A stretch of DNA of 64,000 bases from Inquilinus limosus_F. GTDB lineage: Bacteria > Pseudomonadota > Alphaproteobacteria > DSM-16000 > Inquilinaceae. Positions 30,387-38,932 of this stretch are shown here, in pieces. The stretch lies in the NCBI RefSeq assembly GCF_051487185.1, contig NZ_JAHVDK010000008.1, positions 170,099-234,098 of the forward strand, given 5' to 3'. The notes beneath the pieces were generated by a model. The model was not told where the DNA came from, ran no database searches, and worked only from the letters and a program-made list of their open reading frames with translations. Numbering within the stretch: position 1 is the stretch's first letter; each line of letters opens with the position of its first letter. The position numbers were made by a program, and so were the translations under genes.

Positions 30387-31394
30387 CTACCCCTCCACCG
30401 TCCCGATCACCGCCAGGCAGTCCCCCGCCTTCACGAGCCCGGGGAAGTGCCGCGCGGCGAGGATGCCGTCCAGCGCCGCACGGTATTCCGCCGGGGTCTG
30501 GCCGGTGCGGTCGACCGGGTGGATGCGGGCGATGACGTCGCCCTTGCGCACCGGGACGCCCAGGTCGACGCAGGTCTCGGCCATCCCGTCCTGCTCGGCG
30601 AAGCGGAAGCAGTCGGCGGAGGGCATGTCGAGCCAGCGGCTGGGCGCACGCTCGACCTCGCCCTCGAGAATCCCGGCGTGGCGCAGCAGGTTGCGCACGC
30701 CGCGCTTGGCGATCCCCGCCGTGCGCGCCGTGGCGGTGCCGCCGCCGCCGAGCTCGGTGGTGACGAAGACCTTGCCCGCCGCCTCCGCCGCGGTGTCGTA
30801 CATGCCGACCGCGTCGATCTCCAGCATCCGCATCGAATAGGGGGCGGAGAAGGCCTCCACCGCCGCGAAGCAGCGCGCCTCCTGGTCCTTGTCGGGCAGG
30901 ATATGGGCGGCGGCGAAGGGCACGAAGTCGAGCGTCCGGCCGCCGGAGTGGAAGTCGAGCACGATGTCGGCCATGGGCAGCAGGGTGCGCTGGAAATAGT
31001 CCGCGATCTTCTGCGTCACGGTGCCGTCCGGCCGGCCCGGGAAGCTGCGGTTCAGGTTGCCCTTGTCGATCGGCGAGGTGCGGGTGCCGGCGCGGAAGGC
31101 CGGGTAGTTCATCGCCGGCACGATGATCACCCGGCCCCGGACCGCGGCCGGGTCCAGCGTCCGCGCCAGCTCGAACAGCGCGATCGGGCCTTCATATTCG
31201 TCGCCGTGATTGGCGCCGGTGAGGAGCGCGGTCGGCCCCTCCCCGTTCTTCACCACGGCGATCGGGATCATCACCGAGCCCCAGGCGGAATCGTCCCGGC
31301 TGTAGGGCAGGCGCAGCGTGCCGTGCTGCACCCCGTCGCGGTCGAAATTGACCGACGGGACGATCGGCGAGGGCGGCAGATCAGCAGCGGTCAT
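30387..31394 (-). CDS. doeB: N-alpha-acetyl-L-2,4-diaminobutyrate deacetylase
   Basis: Second step of ectoine catabolism: deacetylates N-acetyl-diaminobutyrate to diaminobutyrate. It belongs to the succinylglutamate desuccinylase/aspartoacylase zinc family, 335 residues. Zinc ligands are in TGANHGDEYEGP (HxxE) and VLDFHSGG (His); NLNRSFPGRPDG is the substrate segment and TTELGGGG holds the catalytic Glu. The start overlaps doeA by 4 bases (ATGA). It is the last gene of the leftward ectoine operon. Confidence 0.93.
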   Translation of the reverse strand: MTAADLPPSPIVPSVNFDRDGVQHGTLRLPYSRDDSAWGSVMIPIAVVKNGEGPTALLTGANHGDEYEGPIALFELARTLDPAAVRGRVIIVPAMNYPAFRAGTRTSPIDKGNLNRSFPGRPDGTVTQKIADYFQRTLLPMADIVLDFHSGGRTLDFVPFAAAHILPDKDQEARCFAAVEAFSAPYSMRMLEIDAVGMYDTAAEAAGKVFVTTELGGGGTATARTAGIAKRGVRNLLRHAGILEGEVERAPSRWLDMPSADCFRFAEQDGMAETCVDLGVPVRKGDVIARIHPVDRTGQTPAEYRAALDGILAARHFPGLVKAGDCLAVIGTVEG

Positions 31395-32569
31395 GATTTG
31401 ACGAAGAGCTGGCGCGGCACGTCGGCCAGGATCTCGACGCCACTTCCGGTGATGGCGATGCTCTCGGTGATCTCCAGCCCCATCTCCTCCAGCCATAGCC
31501 CGGTCATGAAGTGGAAGGTCATGCCGGGCTCCAGCACCGTGCGGTCGCCGGGGCGCAGGCTCATCGTGCGCTCGCCCCAATCCGGCGGATAGCTGAGGCC
31601 GATCGGGTAGCCGGTGCGGTTGTCCTTGATGATGCCGTACTTCTTCAGCACGGCGAAGAAGGCGTTGGCGATATCCTCGCAGGTGTTGCCCGGCCGCGCC
31701 GCCGCGAGCCCGGCCTCCATCCCCTCCAGCACCGCCTTCTCGGCGTCGAGGAAGGCCTGGGTGGGCTTGCCCAGGAACACGGTGCGCGACAGCGGGCAGT
31801 GGTAGCGCTTGTAGCAGCCGGCGATCTCGAAGAAGGTGCCCTCCCCCGACCGCATCGGCTTGTCGTCCCAGGTCAGGTGCGGAGCCGAGGCGTCGGCGCC
31901 CGAGGGCAGCAGCGGCACGATCGCCGGGTAGTCGCCGCCGAACCCTTCAACGCCGCGGATGCCGGCGTCGTAGATCTCGGCGACGAGATCGTTCTTGCGC
32001 AGGCCGGGCTCGACCTTCTCGACGATCCGCTTGTGCATCGCCTCGACGATGCGGGCGGCCTTGCGCATGTAGTCCAGCTCCTGCGGGCTCTTCACCGCGC
32101 GCTGCCAGTTCACCAGCGCGGTGGCGTCGACGAAGCGGGCATTGGGCAGGTGGCGCTGCAGCGAGGCGAAGGCGGCGGCGGAGAACCAGTAGTTGTCCAT
32201 CTCGACGCCGATCGCGAGGCGCCCCCAGCCGCGCGAATCGATGATCTGCGCCAAGAGGTCCATCGGGTGCCGCTCGGTCGACTGCACGTAATGGTCCGGG
32301 TAACCGATGATGTTGTCGTGGGCGAGGTAGGCGGTGCGCTTGGCGCCGTTGGCGTCCTGGCCGCGGCCGTACCAGATCGGCTCGCCCTCCGGCGGCACCA
32401 GCACGCCCTGATGGACGTAGAAGGACCAGCCGTCATAGCCGGTCAGCCAGGCCATGTTCGACGGGTCGCTGACCCACAGCAGGTCGATGCCCTGGCGGGC
32501 CATGGCGGCGCGGGTCTTGGCCAACCGCTCGGCATATTCCTCGCGGCTGAAGTTCAATTGGACGGACAT
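31391..32569 (-). CDS. doeA: Ectoine hydrolase
   Basis: Opens the ectoine ring to N-acetyl-diaminobutyrate. It is an M24 pita-bread fold protein of 392 residues with a creatinase-type N-terminal domain (DLLWVSDPSNMAWLTGYDGW). Canonical M24 metal ligands are not kept: the VDIG Asp is Glu in FFEIAG, and the SDxTR Asp is lost in HCPLSRTVF. This fits the non-peptidase, creatinase-like branch to which DoeA belongs. It lies 10 bases after eutC and overlaps doeB. Confidence 0.94.
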   Translation of the reverse strand: MSVQLNFSREEYAERLAKTRAAMARQGIDLLWVSDPSNMAWLTGYDGWSFYVHQGVLVPPEGEPIWYGRGQDANGAKRTAYLAHDNIIGYPDHYVQSTERHPMDLLAQIIDSRGWGRLAIGVEMDNYWFSAAAFASLQRHLPNARFVDATALVNWQRAVKSPQELDYMRKAARIVEAMHKRIVEKVEPGLRKNDLVAEIYDAGIRGVEGFGGDYPAIVPLLPSGADASAPHLTWDDKPMRSGEGTFFEIAGCYKRYHCPLSRTVFLGKPTQAFLDAEKAVLEGMEAGLAAARPGNTCEDIANAFFAVLKKYGIIKDNRTGYPIGLSYPPDWGERTMSLRPGDRTVLEPGMTFHFMTGLWLEEMGLEITESIAITGSGVEILADVPRQLFVKS

Positions 32570-32579
32570 GCTGTGCCTC

Positions 32580-33563
32580 TCAGCTCTCGAATGGGGTGCC
32601 GACCCCGGCGTGGGCGACGCGGCCGCGCGCGAGGGTGGCGATGGCGGTGTCCTGGACGCCGGTGCCGGTCAGGTCGGCGACAGTGATGGCGGCGGCGGAG
32701 GACCGCCCCGACGCGGTGCCGGCGATGACGGCGCCGAGCTCCGAGAAGACCGCATCGGCGGCCACGGCGCCGGCGGCGATGGCGTGGTGCAGCTCGCCCA
32801 GCCGACGGACCTGGGCGAGGCTGTCGGCCACGTAGAGATCGGCTTTGGCCAGGATGGCGGGGTCGAGCTCGTTCTTGTGCTCGGCATCCGAGCCCATGGC
32901 GGTGACGTGCTGGCCGGACGACAGCCACTCGGCGCGCAAGATCGGCTCGGCCGCCGGCGTCGTGGTGACGATGATGCCGGCGCCGTCGACAGCGGCCTGC
33001 GGCGCCGCCTCGGCCCGCACGGCGAGGCCCAGCTCGTCCGACAGCTTTGCCGCCAGCGCCTGCGCCCGGTCGTATTGGCGGGCCCAGATCCGCGCCTCGG
33101 CGATCGGCCGCACCAGGGTCAGCGCCTTGAGCTGCAGCCGGGCCTGCACCCCGGCGCCGAAGATCGCCGCGACCTTCGCGTCCTTGCGGGCCAAGTGCTT
33201 CGCCGCGACCGCCCCGGCGGCTGCGGTGCGGACGTCCGTCAGGTAGCCGTTGTCGAGGAACACGGACTCGACCAGCCCGGTTTTGGCGCTGAACAGCACC
33301 ATCAGCCCGTTGGTGCTGGACAGGCCCAGCTTCGGATTGTCGAAGAAGCCGGGGCTGATCTTGATGGCGAAGCCGTCGAGGCCGGGGACATAGGCGGTCT
33401 TGACGTCGACCTCGCCGCGATGCTCGGGGATGTCGAGCCGCAGGATCGGCGGCATCACCACCGCCTTGGTGGCGAGCGCCAGGAAGGCTTCCTCGACGCA
33501 GGCGACGGCGTCGCGGTCGAGCGGAACGGCCCGGCGCAGCTCCGCCTCCGTCACGATGGTCAT
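32580..33563 (-). CDS. eutC: Ectoine utilisation protein EutC (ornithine cyclodeaminase/mu-crystallin family)
   Basis: 327 residues with an NAD(P)-binding Rossmann fold of the ornithine cyclodeaminase family: MPPILRLDIPEHRGEVDVKT, SVFLDNGYLTDVRTAAAGAV, and nucleotide loop AAIFGAGVQARLQLKAL. In ectoine loci EutB and EutC act together in converting hydroxyectoine to ectoine-pathway intermediates, as established for related clusters. ATG 33563 overlaps the eutB stop by 4 bases, so the pair is translationally coupled. Confidence 0.92.
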   Translation of the reverse strand: MTIVTEAELRRAVPLDRDAVACVEEAFLALATKAVVMPPILRLDIPEHRGEVDVKTAYVPGLDGFAIKISPGFFDNPKLGLSSTNGLMVLFSAKTGLVESVFLDNGYLTDVRTAAAGAVAAKHLARKDAKVAAIFGAGVQARLQLKALTLVRPIAEARIWARQYDRAQALAAKLSDELGLAVRAEAAPQAAVDGAGIIVTTTPAAEPILRAEWLSSGQHVTAMGSDAEHKNELDPAILAKADLYVADSLAQVRRLGELHHAIAAGAVAADAVFSELGAVIAGTASGRSSAAAITVADLTGTGVQDTAIATLARGRVAHAGVGTPFES

Positions 33564-34552
33564 GCGGGGCACTTTGTCTCCTCCCAGGCGCCGCAGACGA
33601 TCTTCCGGTGCAGCGCCATGTCGATGTTGCGGCCCGAGACCACGAGGACGGTCGGGCCGGATGTCTCGAGCTTGCCGGCCAGCAGCGCGCCGATGCCGAC
33701 GGCGCCGCCGCCCTCGACGATCTCCTGCTCCGCCGCATAGGCATGGTCGATCGCGGCGGCGATCTCGGCCTCGCGCAGCAGCACCACCTCGTCCAGCAGG
33801 TCGCGGGCCAGGGCGAAGGTGTGGTGGTTGTCGAGGCCGATGCCGCCGCCGAGCGAGTCCGCCAGCGTCGGCAGCTCCTCGACCGCGACCGGGCGGCCGG
33901 CGGCGAGGCTTTGCGGCATTGCCGGTCCGCGCGCCATCGACACGCCGACCAGGCGGGCCTGCGGCCGCAGCGCCTTGACCGCGGCGGCAATGCCGCCGAA
34001 CAGGCCGCCGCCGGACAGGGGCACCACGACCTGCGCGACATCGGGCAGGTCGGCGATGATCTCGAGCCCGATGGTGCCCTGGCCGGAGATCACGTCGGGA
34101 TGGTCGAAGGGCGGGATGGCGGTGAAGCCTTCCTCCGCCACCAGCCGGTCGACCTCCTTCTGCGCGTCGTCCTGGGACCGGCCGACGATGCGGATCTCGG
34201 CCCCGAGGGCGCGGATGCCGGCGACCTTGTTCTCCGGCACCAGGCTGGACATGCAGACGACACAGCGCAGCCCTTGCCGGGCGGCGGCATGGGCCAGGCC
34301 GCGGCCGTGATTGCCGGTCGAGGCCGCAGCGATGCCGACGCGCCGCGCTCCCGGCGACAGCGACAGCACGGCGTTGGTGGCGCCGCGCAGCTTGAAGCTG
34401 CCGGTGGTCTGCCGGGTCTCGAGCTTGAGGAACACCGGCGCCCCGGCGCGCTCCGACAGCGACGCCGAGCGGACCAGCGGTGTGCGCACCACCTCTCCCG
34501 CGATGCGCTCCGCCGCGGCGCGGATGGTGTCGAGAGTGACGGCGTGGGTCAT
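33560..34552 (-). CDS. eutB: Ectoine utilisation protein EutB (threonine dehydratase-like)
   Basis: PLP enzyme of fold type II, 330 residues. The Schiff-base lysine is Lys54 in TTGSFKLRGATN; the phosphate loop SGGGLFGG and asparagine loop STGNHGRGLA are present. It resembles threonine/hydroxyaspartate dehydratases and is taken to dehydrate a hydroxylated intermediate of hydroxyectoine breakdown. It is separated from eutA by a 220-base gap holding a G-rich palindromic element, so part of the operon transcript may end or be processed there. Confidence 0.92.
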   Translation of the reverse strand: MTHAVTLDTIRAAAERIAGEVVRTPLVRSASLSERAGAPVFLKLETRQTTGSFKLRGATNAVLSLSPGARRVGIAAASTGNHGRGLAHAAARQGLRCVVCMSSLVPENKVAGIRALGAEIRIVGRSQDDAQKEVDRLVAEEGFTAIPPFDHPDVISGQGTIGLEIIADLPDVAQVVVPLSGGGLFGGIAAAVKALRPQARLVGVSMARGPAMPQSLAAGRPVAVEELPTLADSLGGGIGLDNHHTFALARDLLDEVVLLREAEIAAAIDHAYAAEQEIVEGGGAVGIGALLAGKLETSGPTVLVVSGRNIDMALHRKIVCGAWEETKCPA

Positions 34553-34590
34553 CGGCGGCCGCCCTCCTCATAGCGCCGGCATGCCCTTTC

Positions 34591-34750
34591 TAGTCCCCCC
34601 TCCCTTGCGGGAGGGGGGCAGGGGGAGGGGTCTGCGCGCGTCCGCGCGCGAATGCGATCGATATTGGCCCCGAAACTCCAACGGATCGTGGCCGGTTCCG
34701 GCGGAGGGAACCCCCTCCCCCTACCCCCCTCCCGCGGGGGGAGGGGGGGA
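34591..34750. repeat. G/C-tract palindromic element between eutA and eutB
   Basis: 160 bp with hairpin CCCCCCTCCC-TTGC-GGGAGGGGGG at 34595-34618, then GGGGGAGGGG (34621-34630) that pairs at a distance with CCCCTCCCCC (34712-34721), then CCCCCCTCCC-GCG-GGGGGAGGGG. The middle has TGCGCGCG-TCCG-CGCGCGA. The layout mirrors the CCCTCACCC family but the sequence is different. Its G runs could form quadruplexes. Confidence 0.75.
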
Positions 34751-34772
34751 CTCAAGTAAGAAGCGCCCTTCC

Positions 34773-35543
34773 TCATCGCCCCGCCCCTTCCACCGCCATC
34801 AGCCGCCCTAGCTCCGGCCTTAGGCGGTCGTCGCCGCAGAGGCGCAGCGCCATCCAGGCGGTGGCGAGATTGCTGGTCACGACCGGCCTGCCGATCCGCC
34901 GCTCGATCTCCGCCGCCACCCCGGCGGCGCGCAGGGCGGTGCAGGAGATGAACAGCGCCTCGGCGTCCGGCGCCATCGCCGCCTCGGCCGCCGCCACGAT
35001 CGACTGCGGGCTGATTCGCGCCATCTGGCGGTCGTCGTCGAGGCCGAGGCAGGTGAAGCGGGCGATATCGTAGCCGTGGCCCTCGAAATAGCCGGCCATC
35101 GGCCGGCTGGTCTCGACCGTGTAGGGGGTCAGCACCGCGATCCGGCGGGCGCCGAGCGCGTCGAGGGCGCGGCGGGCGGCGAGCGGCGGGGTCACCACGG
35201 TGACGCCCGGCTTGGCCGCGCGGATCGCGTCCTCGACCGCGTCGTCGCCCATTACCACCGAGGCCGAGGTGCAGGAGTAGCAGACGAGGTCCAGCTCCTC
35301 CTCCGGCAGGATCAGCCCGGCGCCCTCGCTGAGGCGCGGCTGCATCCGGCGGAGATTCTCCGGCGTCGTCGGGTTGGCATAGGCGATGCGGGCGACGTAG
35401 ACGCCGATCCGGTCGCTCGCCACCATGCGGCGGAAATCCGGCTCGGTGGTGTGGTCGGTCGCCAGGATGACGAGGCCGACCCGCTTCGGCAGCGGACGGT
35501 CGTCGAAGCTGAGCGGCAGGGTGGACCGTTCGATCTCGGGCAT
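34773..35543 (-). CDS. eutA: Ectoine utilisation protein EutA (Asp/Glu racemase/maleate isomerase superfamily)
   Basis: 256 residues of the Asp/Glu racemase, maleate isomerase and arylmalonate decarboxylase superfamily. Both catalytic cysteines are present in LVCYSCTSAS and LFISCTALRA. The family-conserved RVGLVILATDHTTEPDFRRM start and NLATAWMALR near the end are seen. Genes of this type are constant members of ectoine clusters; the exact reaction is less settled, perhaps epimerising a hydroxyectoine-derived intermediate. It follows ehuD by 13 bases. Confidence 0.9.
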   Translation of the reverse strand: MPEIERSTLPLSFDDRPLPKRVGLVILATDHTTEPDFRRMVASDRIGVYVARIAYANPTTPENLRRMQPRLSEGAGLILPEEELDLVCYSCTSASVVMGDDAVEDAIRAAKPGVTVVTPPLAARRALDALGARRIAVLTPYTVETSRPMAGYFEGHGYDIARFTCLGLDDDRQMARISPQSIVAAAEAAMAPDAEALFISCTALRAAGVAAEIERRIGRPVVTSNLATAWMALRLCGDDRLRPELGRLMAVEGAGR

Positions 35544-35556
35544 GGCCGGCTCCGGC

Positions 35557-36213
35557 TCAGCGCAGCGGCCGGAAACGGCGCTCCAGGAAGCGGAGGCCGA
35601 TCACGGCGACGAGGCTGATGGCGAGGAAGAAGGCACCGACAAGCGTCATCGGCTCCAGGTAGCGGTAGTTGAAGTTGGCGACGCTGCGGGCCTGGTTCAT
35701 CAGCTCCAAGACTGTGATGGCGGAGAGCAGCGGCGTCTCCTTGAACATGGCGATGAAGTAGTTGGCCAGCGCCGGGATCATCGGCGGGATCGCCTGCGGC
35801 AGGATCACGTGGCGCCAGCTCTGCCCCATGGTCAGGTTGCAGGCCTTCGCGGCCTCCCACTGGCCGCGCGGGGTGTTGTCGATGCCGGCGCGGTACACCT
35901 CGGCGGTGTAGGTGGCGTAGTGCAGGCCGAGGCCGATCACCCCGGCGGTCAGGGGCGACAGCGTCAGGCCGAGATCCGGCATGATGTAGAACAGGAAGTA
36001 CAGCTGCACGAGCAGCGGCGTGCCGCGGATGAACTCGATCAGGAAGCCGACGGCGCGGGCCAGCCAGCGGTGCCGGGTGCGCCGCAGGATGGCGAAGCCG
36101 AGGCCCAGCACCACTGCCAGGGCATAGCCGAGGATGGTGGCCAGGATGGTGATCCGCACGCCCTCGACCAGGGTCGGCAGGATCTCGGCGACGAAGGCCC
36201 AGTCCCAATCCAT
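35557..36213 (-). CDS. ehuD: Ectoine/hydroxyectoine ABC transporter permease EhuD
   Basis: 218-residue polar amino acid-type (HisM-like) permease. It has TLVEGVRITILATILGYAL, EFIRGTPLLVQLYFLFY, and the coupling segment GQWEAAKACNLTMGQSWRHV, which contacts EhuA. Five hydrophobic segments. It begins 3 bases after the ehuC stop and forms the heteromeric channel with EhuC. The symbol is assigned on homology pattern and on position among ehuABC and eutABC. Confidence 0.92.
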   Translation of the reverse strand: MDWDWAFVAEILPTLVEGVRITILATILGYALAVVLGLGFAILRRTRHRWLARAVGFLIEFIRGTPLLVQLYFLFYIMPDLGLTLSPLTAGVIGLGLHYATYTAEVYRAGIDNTPRGQWEAAKACNLTMGQSWRHVILPQAIPPMIPALANYFIAMFKETPLLSAITVLELMNQARSVANFNYRYLEPMTLVGAFFLAISLVAVIGLRFLERRFRPLR

Positions 36214-36216
36214 GGC

Positions 36217-36876
36217 TCAGCTCCGCACGCCGTCGAGGCCGCGGGTCAGGCGCCGCTCCAGCGCCCGCACCCCGGTCGAGATCAGCACCGCCAGCGCGAA
36301 ATAGATCACCAGGATGGTGAGGAAGGGGAAGGCCGTGCTGCCGGTCTGGGCCCGCACGATCTGGGCCTGGAAGGTCAGGTCGGCGAGCGAGATCAGCGAC
36401 ACCACGGCGGTCGCCTTCAACAACTCGATGGCGTTGTTGCCGAAGGTCGGCAGCATCAGCACGAAGGCCTGGGGCAGGATGACGTGCCACAGGCTCTGCC
36501 GCTTCGTCAGATTGAGCGCGACGCAGGCCTCGCGCTGCTCCCGCCCGATCGACTGCACGGCGCCGCGCACCACCTCCGCCCCATAGGCCCCGACATTGAG
36601 GCCGAGGGCCAGCACGCCGGCCTCGAGCGGGCTGAGCTCGAACCCCGCCAGCGGCAGCACGAAATAGACCCAGAACAGCTGCACAAAGATCGAGGTGCCG
36701 CGGAAGAACTCGACATAGCAGGTGGCAATCGTGCGCAGCAGGAGGCTGGACGAGATCCGCCCGAGCCCCGCGATGAAGGCCACGACCAGCGCCAGGGCGC
36801 AGCCCAGCACGGTGAGCTGCACCGTCACCCAGGCACCGTCGAGGATCAGCCCGAGATAACCTTCCCACTCGCTCAT
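36217..36876 (-). CDS. ehuC: Ectoine/hydroxyectoine ABC transporter permease EhuC
   Basis: 219 residues, the same permease family as EhuD. Features are GAWVTVQLTVLGCALALVVA, EFFRGTSIFVQLFWVYFVLP, and coupling segment GREQREACVALNLTKRQSLW. The gene starts immediately after the large palindromic element that separates it from the ehuB binding-protein gene, and it is tightly linked to ehuD. Confidence 0.92.
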   Translation of the reverse strand: MSEWEGYLGLILDGAWVTVQLTVLGCALALVVAFIAGLGRISSSLLLRTIATCYVEFFRGTSIFVQLFWVYFVLPLAGFELSPLEAGVLALGLNVGAYGAEVVRGAVQSIGREQREACVALNLTKRQSLWHVILPQAFVLMLPTFGNNAIELLKATAVVSLISLADLTFQAQIVRAQTGSTAFPFLTILVIYFALAVLISTGVRALERRLTRGLDGVRS

Positions 36877-36887
36877 GCGGCGGCCAA

Positions 36888-37044
36888 CCCCTCACCCGGA
36901 ACCGCTGGCGCGGTTCCGACCTCTCCCGCAGGCGGGAGAGGTAAACGGACCGCCCGTACAGGTGACCGGAGCGCAGCGTTCCCCATCACCTCTCCCGCCG
37001 GACGCGGGAGAGGTCGGACATCCGCCAGGATGTCCGGGTGAGGG
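36888..37044. repeat. Palindromic element, CCCTCACCC family, copy 3
   Basis: 157 bp, nearly symmetrical: CCCCTCACCC, hairpin GGAACCGC...GCGGTTCC, ACCTCTCCCGCAGGCGGGAGAGGT, a 33-base spacer, ACCTCTCCCGCCGGACGCGGGAGAGGT, hairpin GGACATCC...GGATGTCC, GGGTGAGGG. It has the same modular order as copies 1 and 2 with different loop sequences. It fills the ehuB-ehuC gap. Confidence 0.85.
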
Positions 37045-37096
37045 CTGGTCCCGGCGGCGGGAGGATGAGAGCGTCGCACTGGCCTCTCCGTCCGCC

Positions 37097-37966
37097 TCAG
37101 TTCGCGCTGCCGCAGAGCTGGTCGCGGTTGGCCTCGATCGCGGCCTTGGCCGAGAAGCCGTAGGGCTCGACGATCTTGGCGAATTCGCCGGACTGCTTCA
37201 GCGCCGCCAGCTCCTTGTCGAAGGCGTCGCGCAGCGCCGTGTCCTGCTTGCGGAAGGCGGCGCCGTCGCAATAGACCGGCGCGTTCTTCACCGGCCCGAC
37301 CATCTCGATGTTCGGATCGTTCGCCTTCTTCAGCAGGTCCTGGATCGACAGGATCGGCAGCGAATAGACGTCGATCCGGCCATCCTGCAGCATCTTGAGG
37401 CCGCTCTGCCCGTCCGGCACCACGATCACCCGGTCGCGCGGCACCCCGGCCTCCAGCGCCAGCCGCTCCTCCGTACCGCCGCCTGGCGCGCCGATCTTGG
37501 CGTCCGGGTTGGCGGCGATGTCGGCGTAGCTCTGGAAGTTCGACGGGTTGCCCTTCTTCACCGCGAAGGCCTCGCCGTCGCACAGGATCGGCTGGGAATA
37601 GGCCACGGCGCGGCAGCGCTCCGGCTTCATGAACAGGCCGGCGGTGATGGCGTCGAAGCGGCGCGCCTGCAGCCCCGGGATCATGGCGCCGTATTCCGAG
37701 ATCGAGGCGACGACGTCGGGGACGCCGAGACGCTTGAACACCTCCCGCGCCACCTCCGGGCCGGCGCCGGAGACCTTGCCGTCCGGGGCCACCGCGGTGA
37801 AGGGCGGCTCGTTGGCGATGGCGATACGGGCGAAGCCCTGCTCCTTCAGATTGTCCAGCGTGTCGGCCGTGGCCGGCTGCGCGAAGGCCGCGAGCGCGAC
37901 GCCCAAGGTCATGGCCGACGCGGCCGCCAGGGCCAGGCGCGCGCGAAATCCCGATGTGGTGCTCAT
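37097..37966 (-). CDS. ehuB: Ectoine/hydroxyectoine substrate-binding protein EhuB
   Basis: Periplasmic receptor, 289 residues, amino-acid-binding family 3. The signal peptide (LALAAASAMTLGVALAAFAQ) ends near PATADT. The mature part has the family-3 start ARIAIANEPPFTAVAPDGKV, GAGPEVAREVFKRLGV, DAITAGLFMKPERC and LCDGEAFAVKKGNP. Ectoine receptors of this class use aromatic cages; suitable Phe and Tyr are present, but I cannot place the cage by eye. It follows ehuA by 43 bases. Confidence 0.9.
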   Translation of the reverse strand: MSTTSGFRARLALAAASAMTLGVALAAFAQPATADTLDNLKEQGFARIAIANEPPFTAVAPDGKVSGAGPEVAREVFKRLGVPDVVASISEYGAMIPGLQARRFDAITAGLFMKPERCRAVAYSQPILCDGEAFAVKKGNPSNFQSYADIAANPDAKIGAPGGGTEERLALEAGVPRDRVIVVPDGQSGLKMLQDGRIDVYSLPILSIQDLLKKANDPNIEMVGPVKNAPVYCDGAAFRKQDTALRDAFDKELAALKQSGEFAKIVEPYGFSAKAAIEANRDQLCGSAN

Positions 37967-38009
37967 CCTTCTGCCTCTCCTGCTCTTTGCGGTGCCTGCC
38001 GCGGCGCGC

Positions 38010-38840
38010 TCAAACCCGGTGGCCGGCGGCGATGATCTTCTTGAGGAACGCCTGGGTCCGCTCCTCGCGCGGGTGCCGGAAGATCTCGTCCGGCGGCCCC
38101 TCCTCGACGATCCGGCCCTGGTCGAAGAACAGGACGCGGTCGGCGAAGTCGTGGGCGAAGCTCATCTCGTGGGTGACCAGCAGCATGGTCATGTCGGTCT
38201 CGGCAGCCAGGCGGCGCATGACGTTCAGCACCTCCTCCACCAGCTCGGGGTCGAGCGCCGAGGTGACCTCGTCGAACAGCATGATCTTCGGCTTCAGCGC
38301 CAGGGCGCGGGCGATCGCGACGCGCTGCTTCTGGCCGCCGGAGAGCTGGGCCGGCATCGCCTTGGCCTTCGACGCCATGCCGACGAGCTCGAGCAGTTCC
38401 ATCGCCCGGGCCTCGGCGGTCTTGCGGTCGACGCCGTTGGTCAGGATCGGTGCCAGGGTCACGTTGTCCAGCACGCATTTGTGCGGGAACAGGTTGAACA
38501 GCTGGAACACCATGCCGATCTTGGCGCGCATCTTGTGCAGGTGGCGCTCGTCGGCCGGCACCAGGGCGCCGTTCTTCGGCATGTGGAACAGCGGCTCGCC
38601 CTCGATCCGGATATGACCGCCATTGATCCCTTCCAGCGTCATCAGGATGCGCAGGATCGTGGTCTTGCCGGAGCCGGACGGCCCGATCAGGGCCAGCTTC
38701 TCACCCGGCTTCACGGTGAAGGACAGGTCGTTCAGGACGGTCAGCGGGCCGAAGCGCTTGGTCACGCCCTCGACGCTGATGCACGGATCGGAGGTGGGCA
38801 AGCCGCTCTCCCTGTTCGCGACGGCCTTGGTTGCCGTCAA
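38010..38840 (-). CDS. ehuA: Ectoine/hydroxyectoine ABC transporter ATPase EhuA
   Basis: 276-residue ATPase of the polar amino acid type. Walker A GPSGSGKTT, Q-loop GMVFQLFNLFPHK, signature LSGGQKQRVAIARAL, Walker B MLFDEVTSALDP and switch histidine VTHEMS. An insertion after Walker A (LFHMPKNGALVPADERHLHK) is characteristic of EhuA. The only upstream start in frame is a TTG at 38840 with no clear ribosome site, so the true start is uncertain. It is the first gene of the uptake block; a candidate EnuR site lies about 40 bases upstream. Confidence 0.9.
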   Translation of the reverse strand: MTATKAVANRESGLPTSDPCISVEGVTKRFGPLTVLNDLSFTVKPGEKLALIGPSGSGKTTILRILMTLEGINGGHIRIEGEPLFHMPKNGALVPADERHLHKMRAKIGMVFQLFNLFPHKCVLDNVTLAPILTNGVDRKTAEARAMELLELVGMASKAKAMPAQLSGGQKQRVAIARALALKPKIMLFDEVTSALDPELVEEVLNVMRRLAAETDMTMLLVTHEMSFAHDFADRVLFFDQGRIVEEGPPDEIFRHPREERTQAFLKKIIAAGHRV

Positions 38841-38877
38841 CGATGGGAGGGAGACAAAATCATGTCAAACGGAAAAA

Positions 38878-38896
38878 CAAATCAGTACAATTTGGC
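38878..38896 (-). promoter_or_regulatory. Candidate EnuR site upstream of ehuA
   Basis: On the minus strand GCCAAATTGTACTGATTTG. The same 19-bp word, with three mismatches, occurs on the plus strand at 40315-40333 at the enuR/asnC divergence. Each copy points at the operon it would control. The surrounding gap (38841-38932) is AT-rich and also contains TTTGACATGATTTTGTC. Confidence 0.45.
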
Positions 38897-38932
38897 CGAG
38901 CGTGATGATTTATTAGGCAGCCGGTGCACGGG

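Noticed and set aside
34591..34750. A rho-independent terminator inside the ectoine operon
   Set aside because: The hairpins are strong but no T-run follows on the minus strand, and the genes continue in the same direction.
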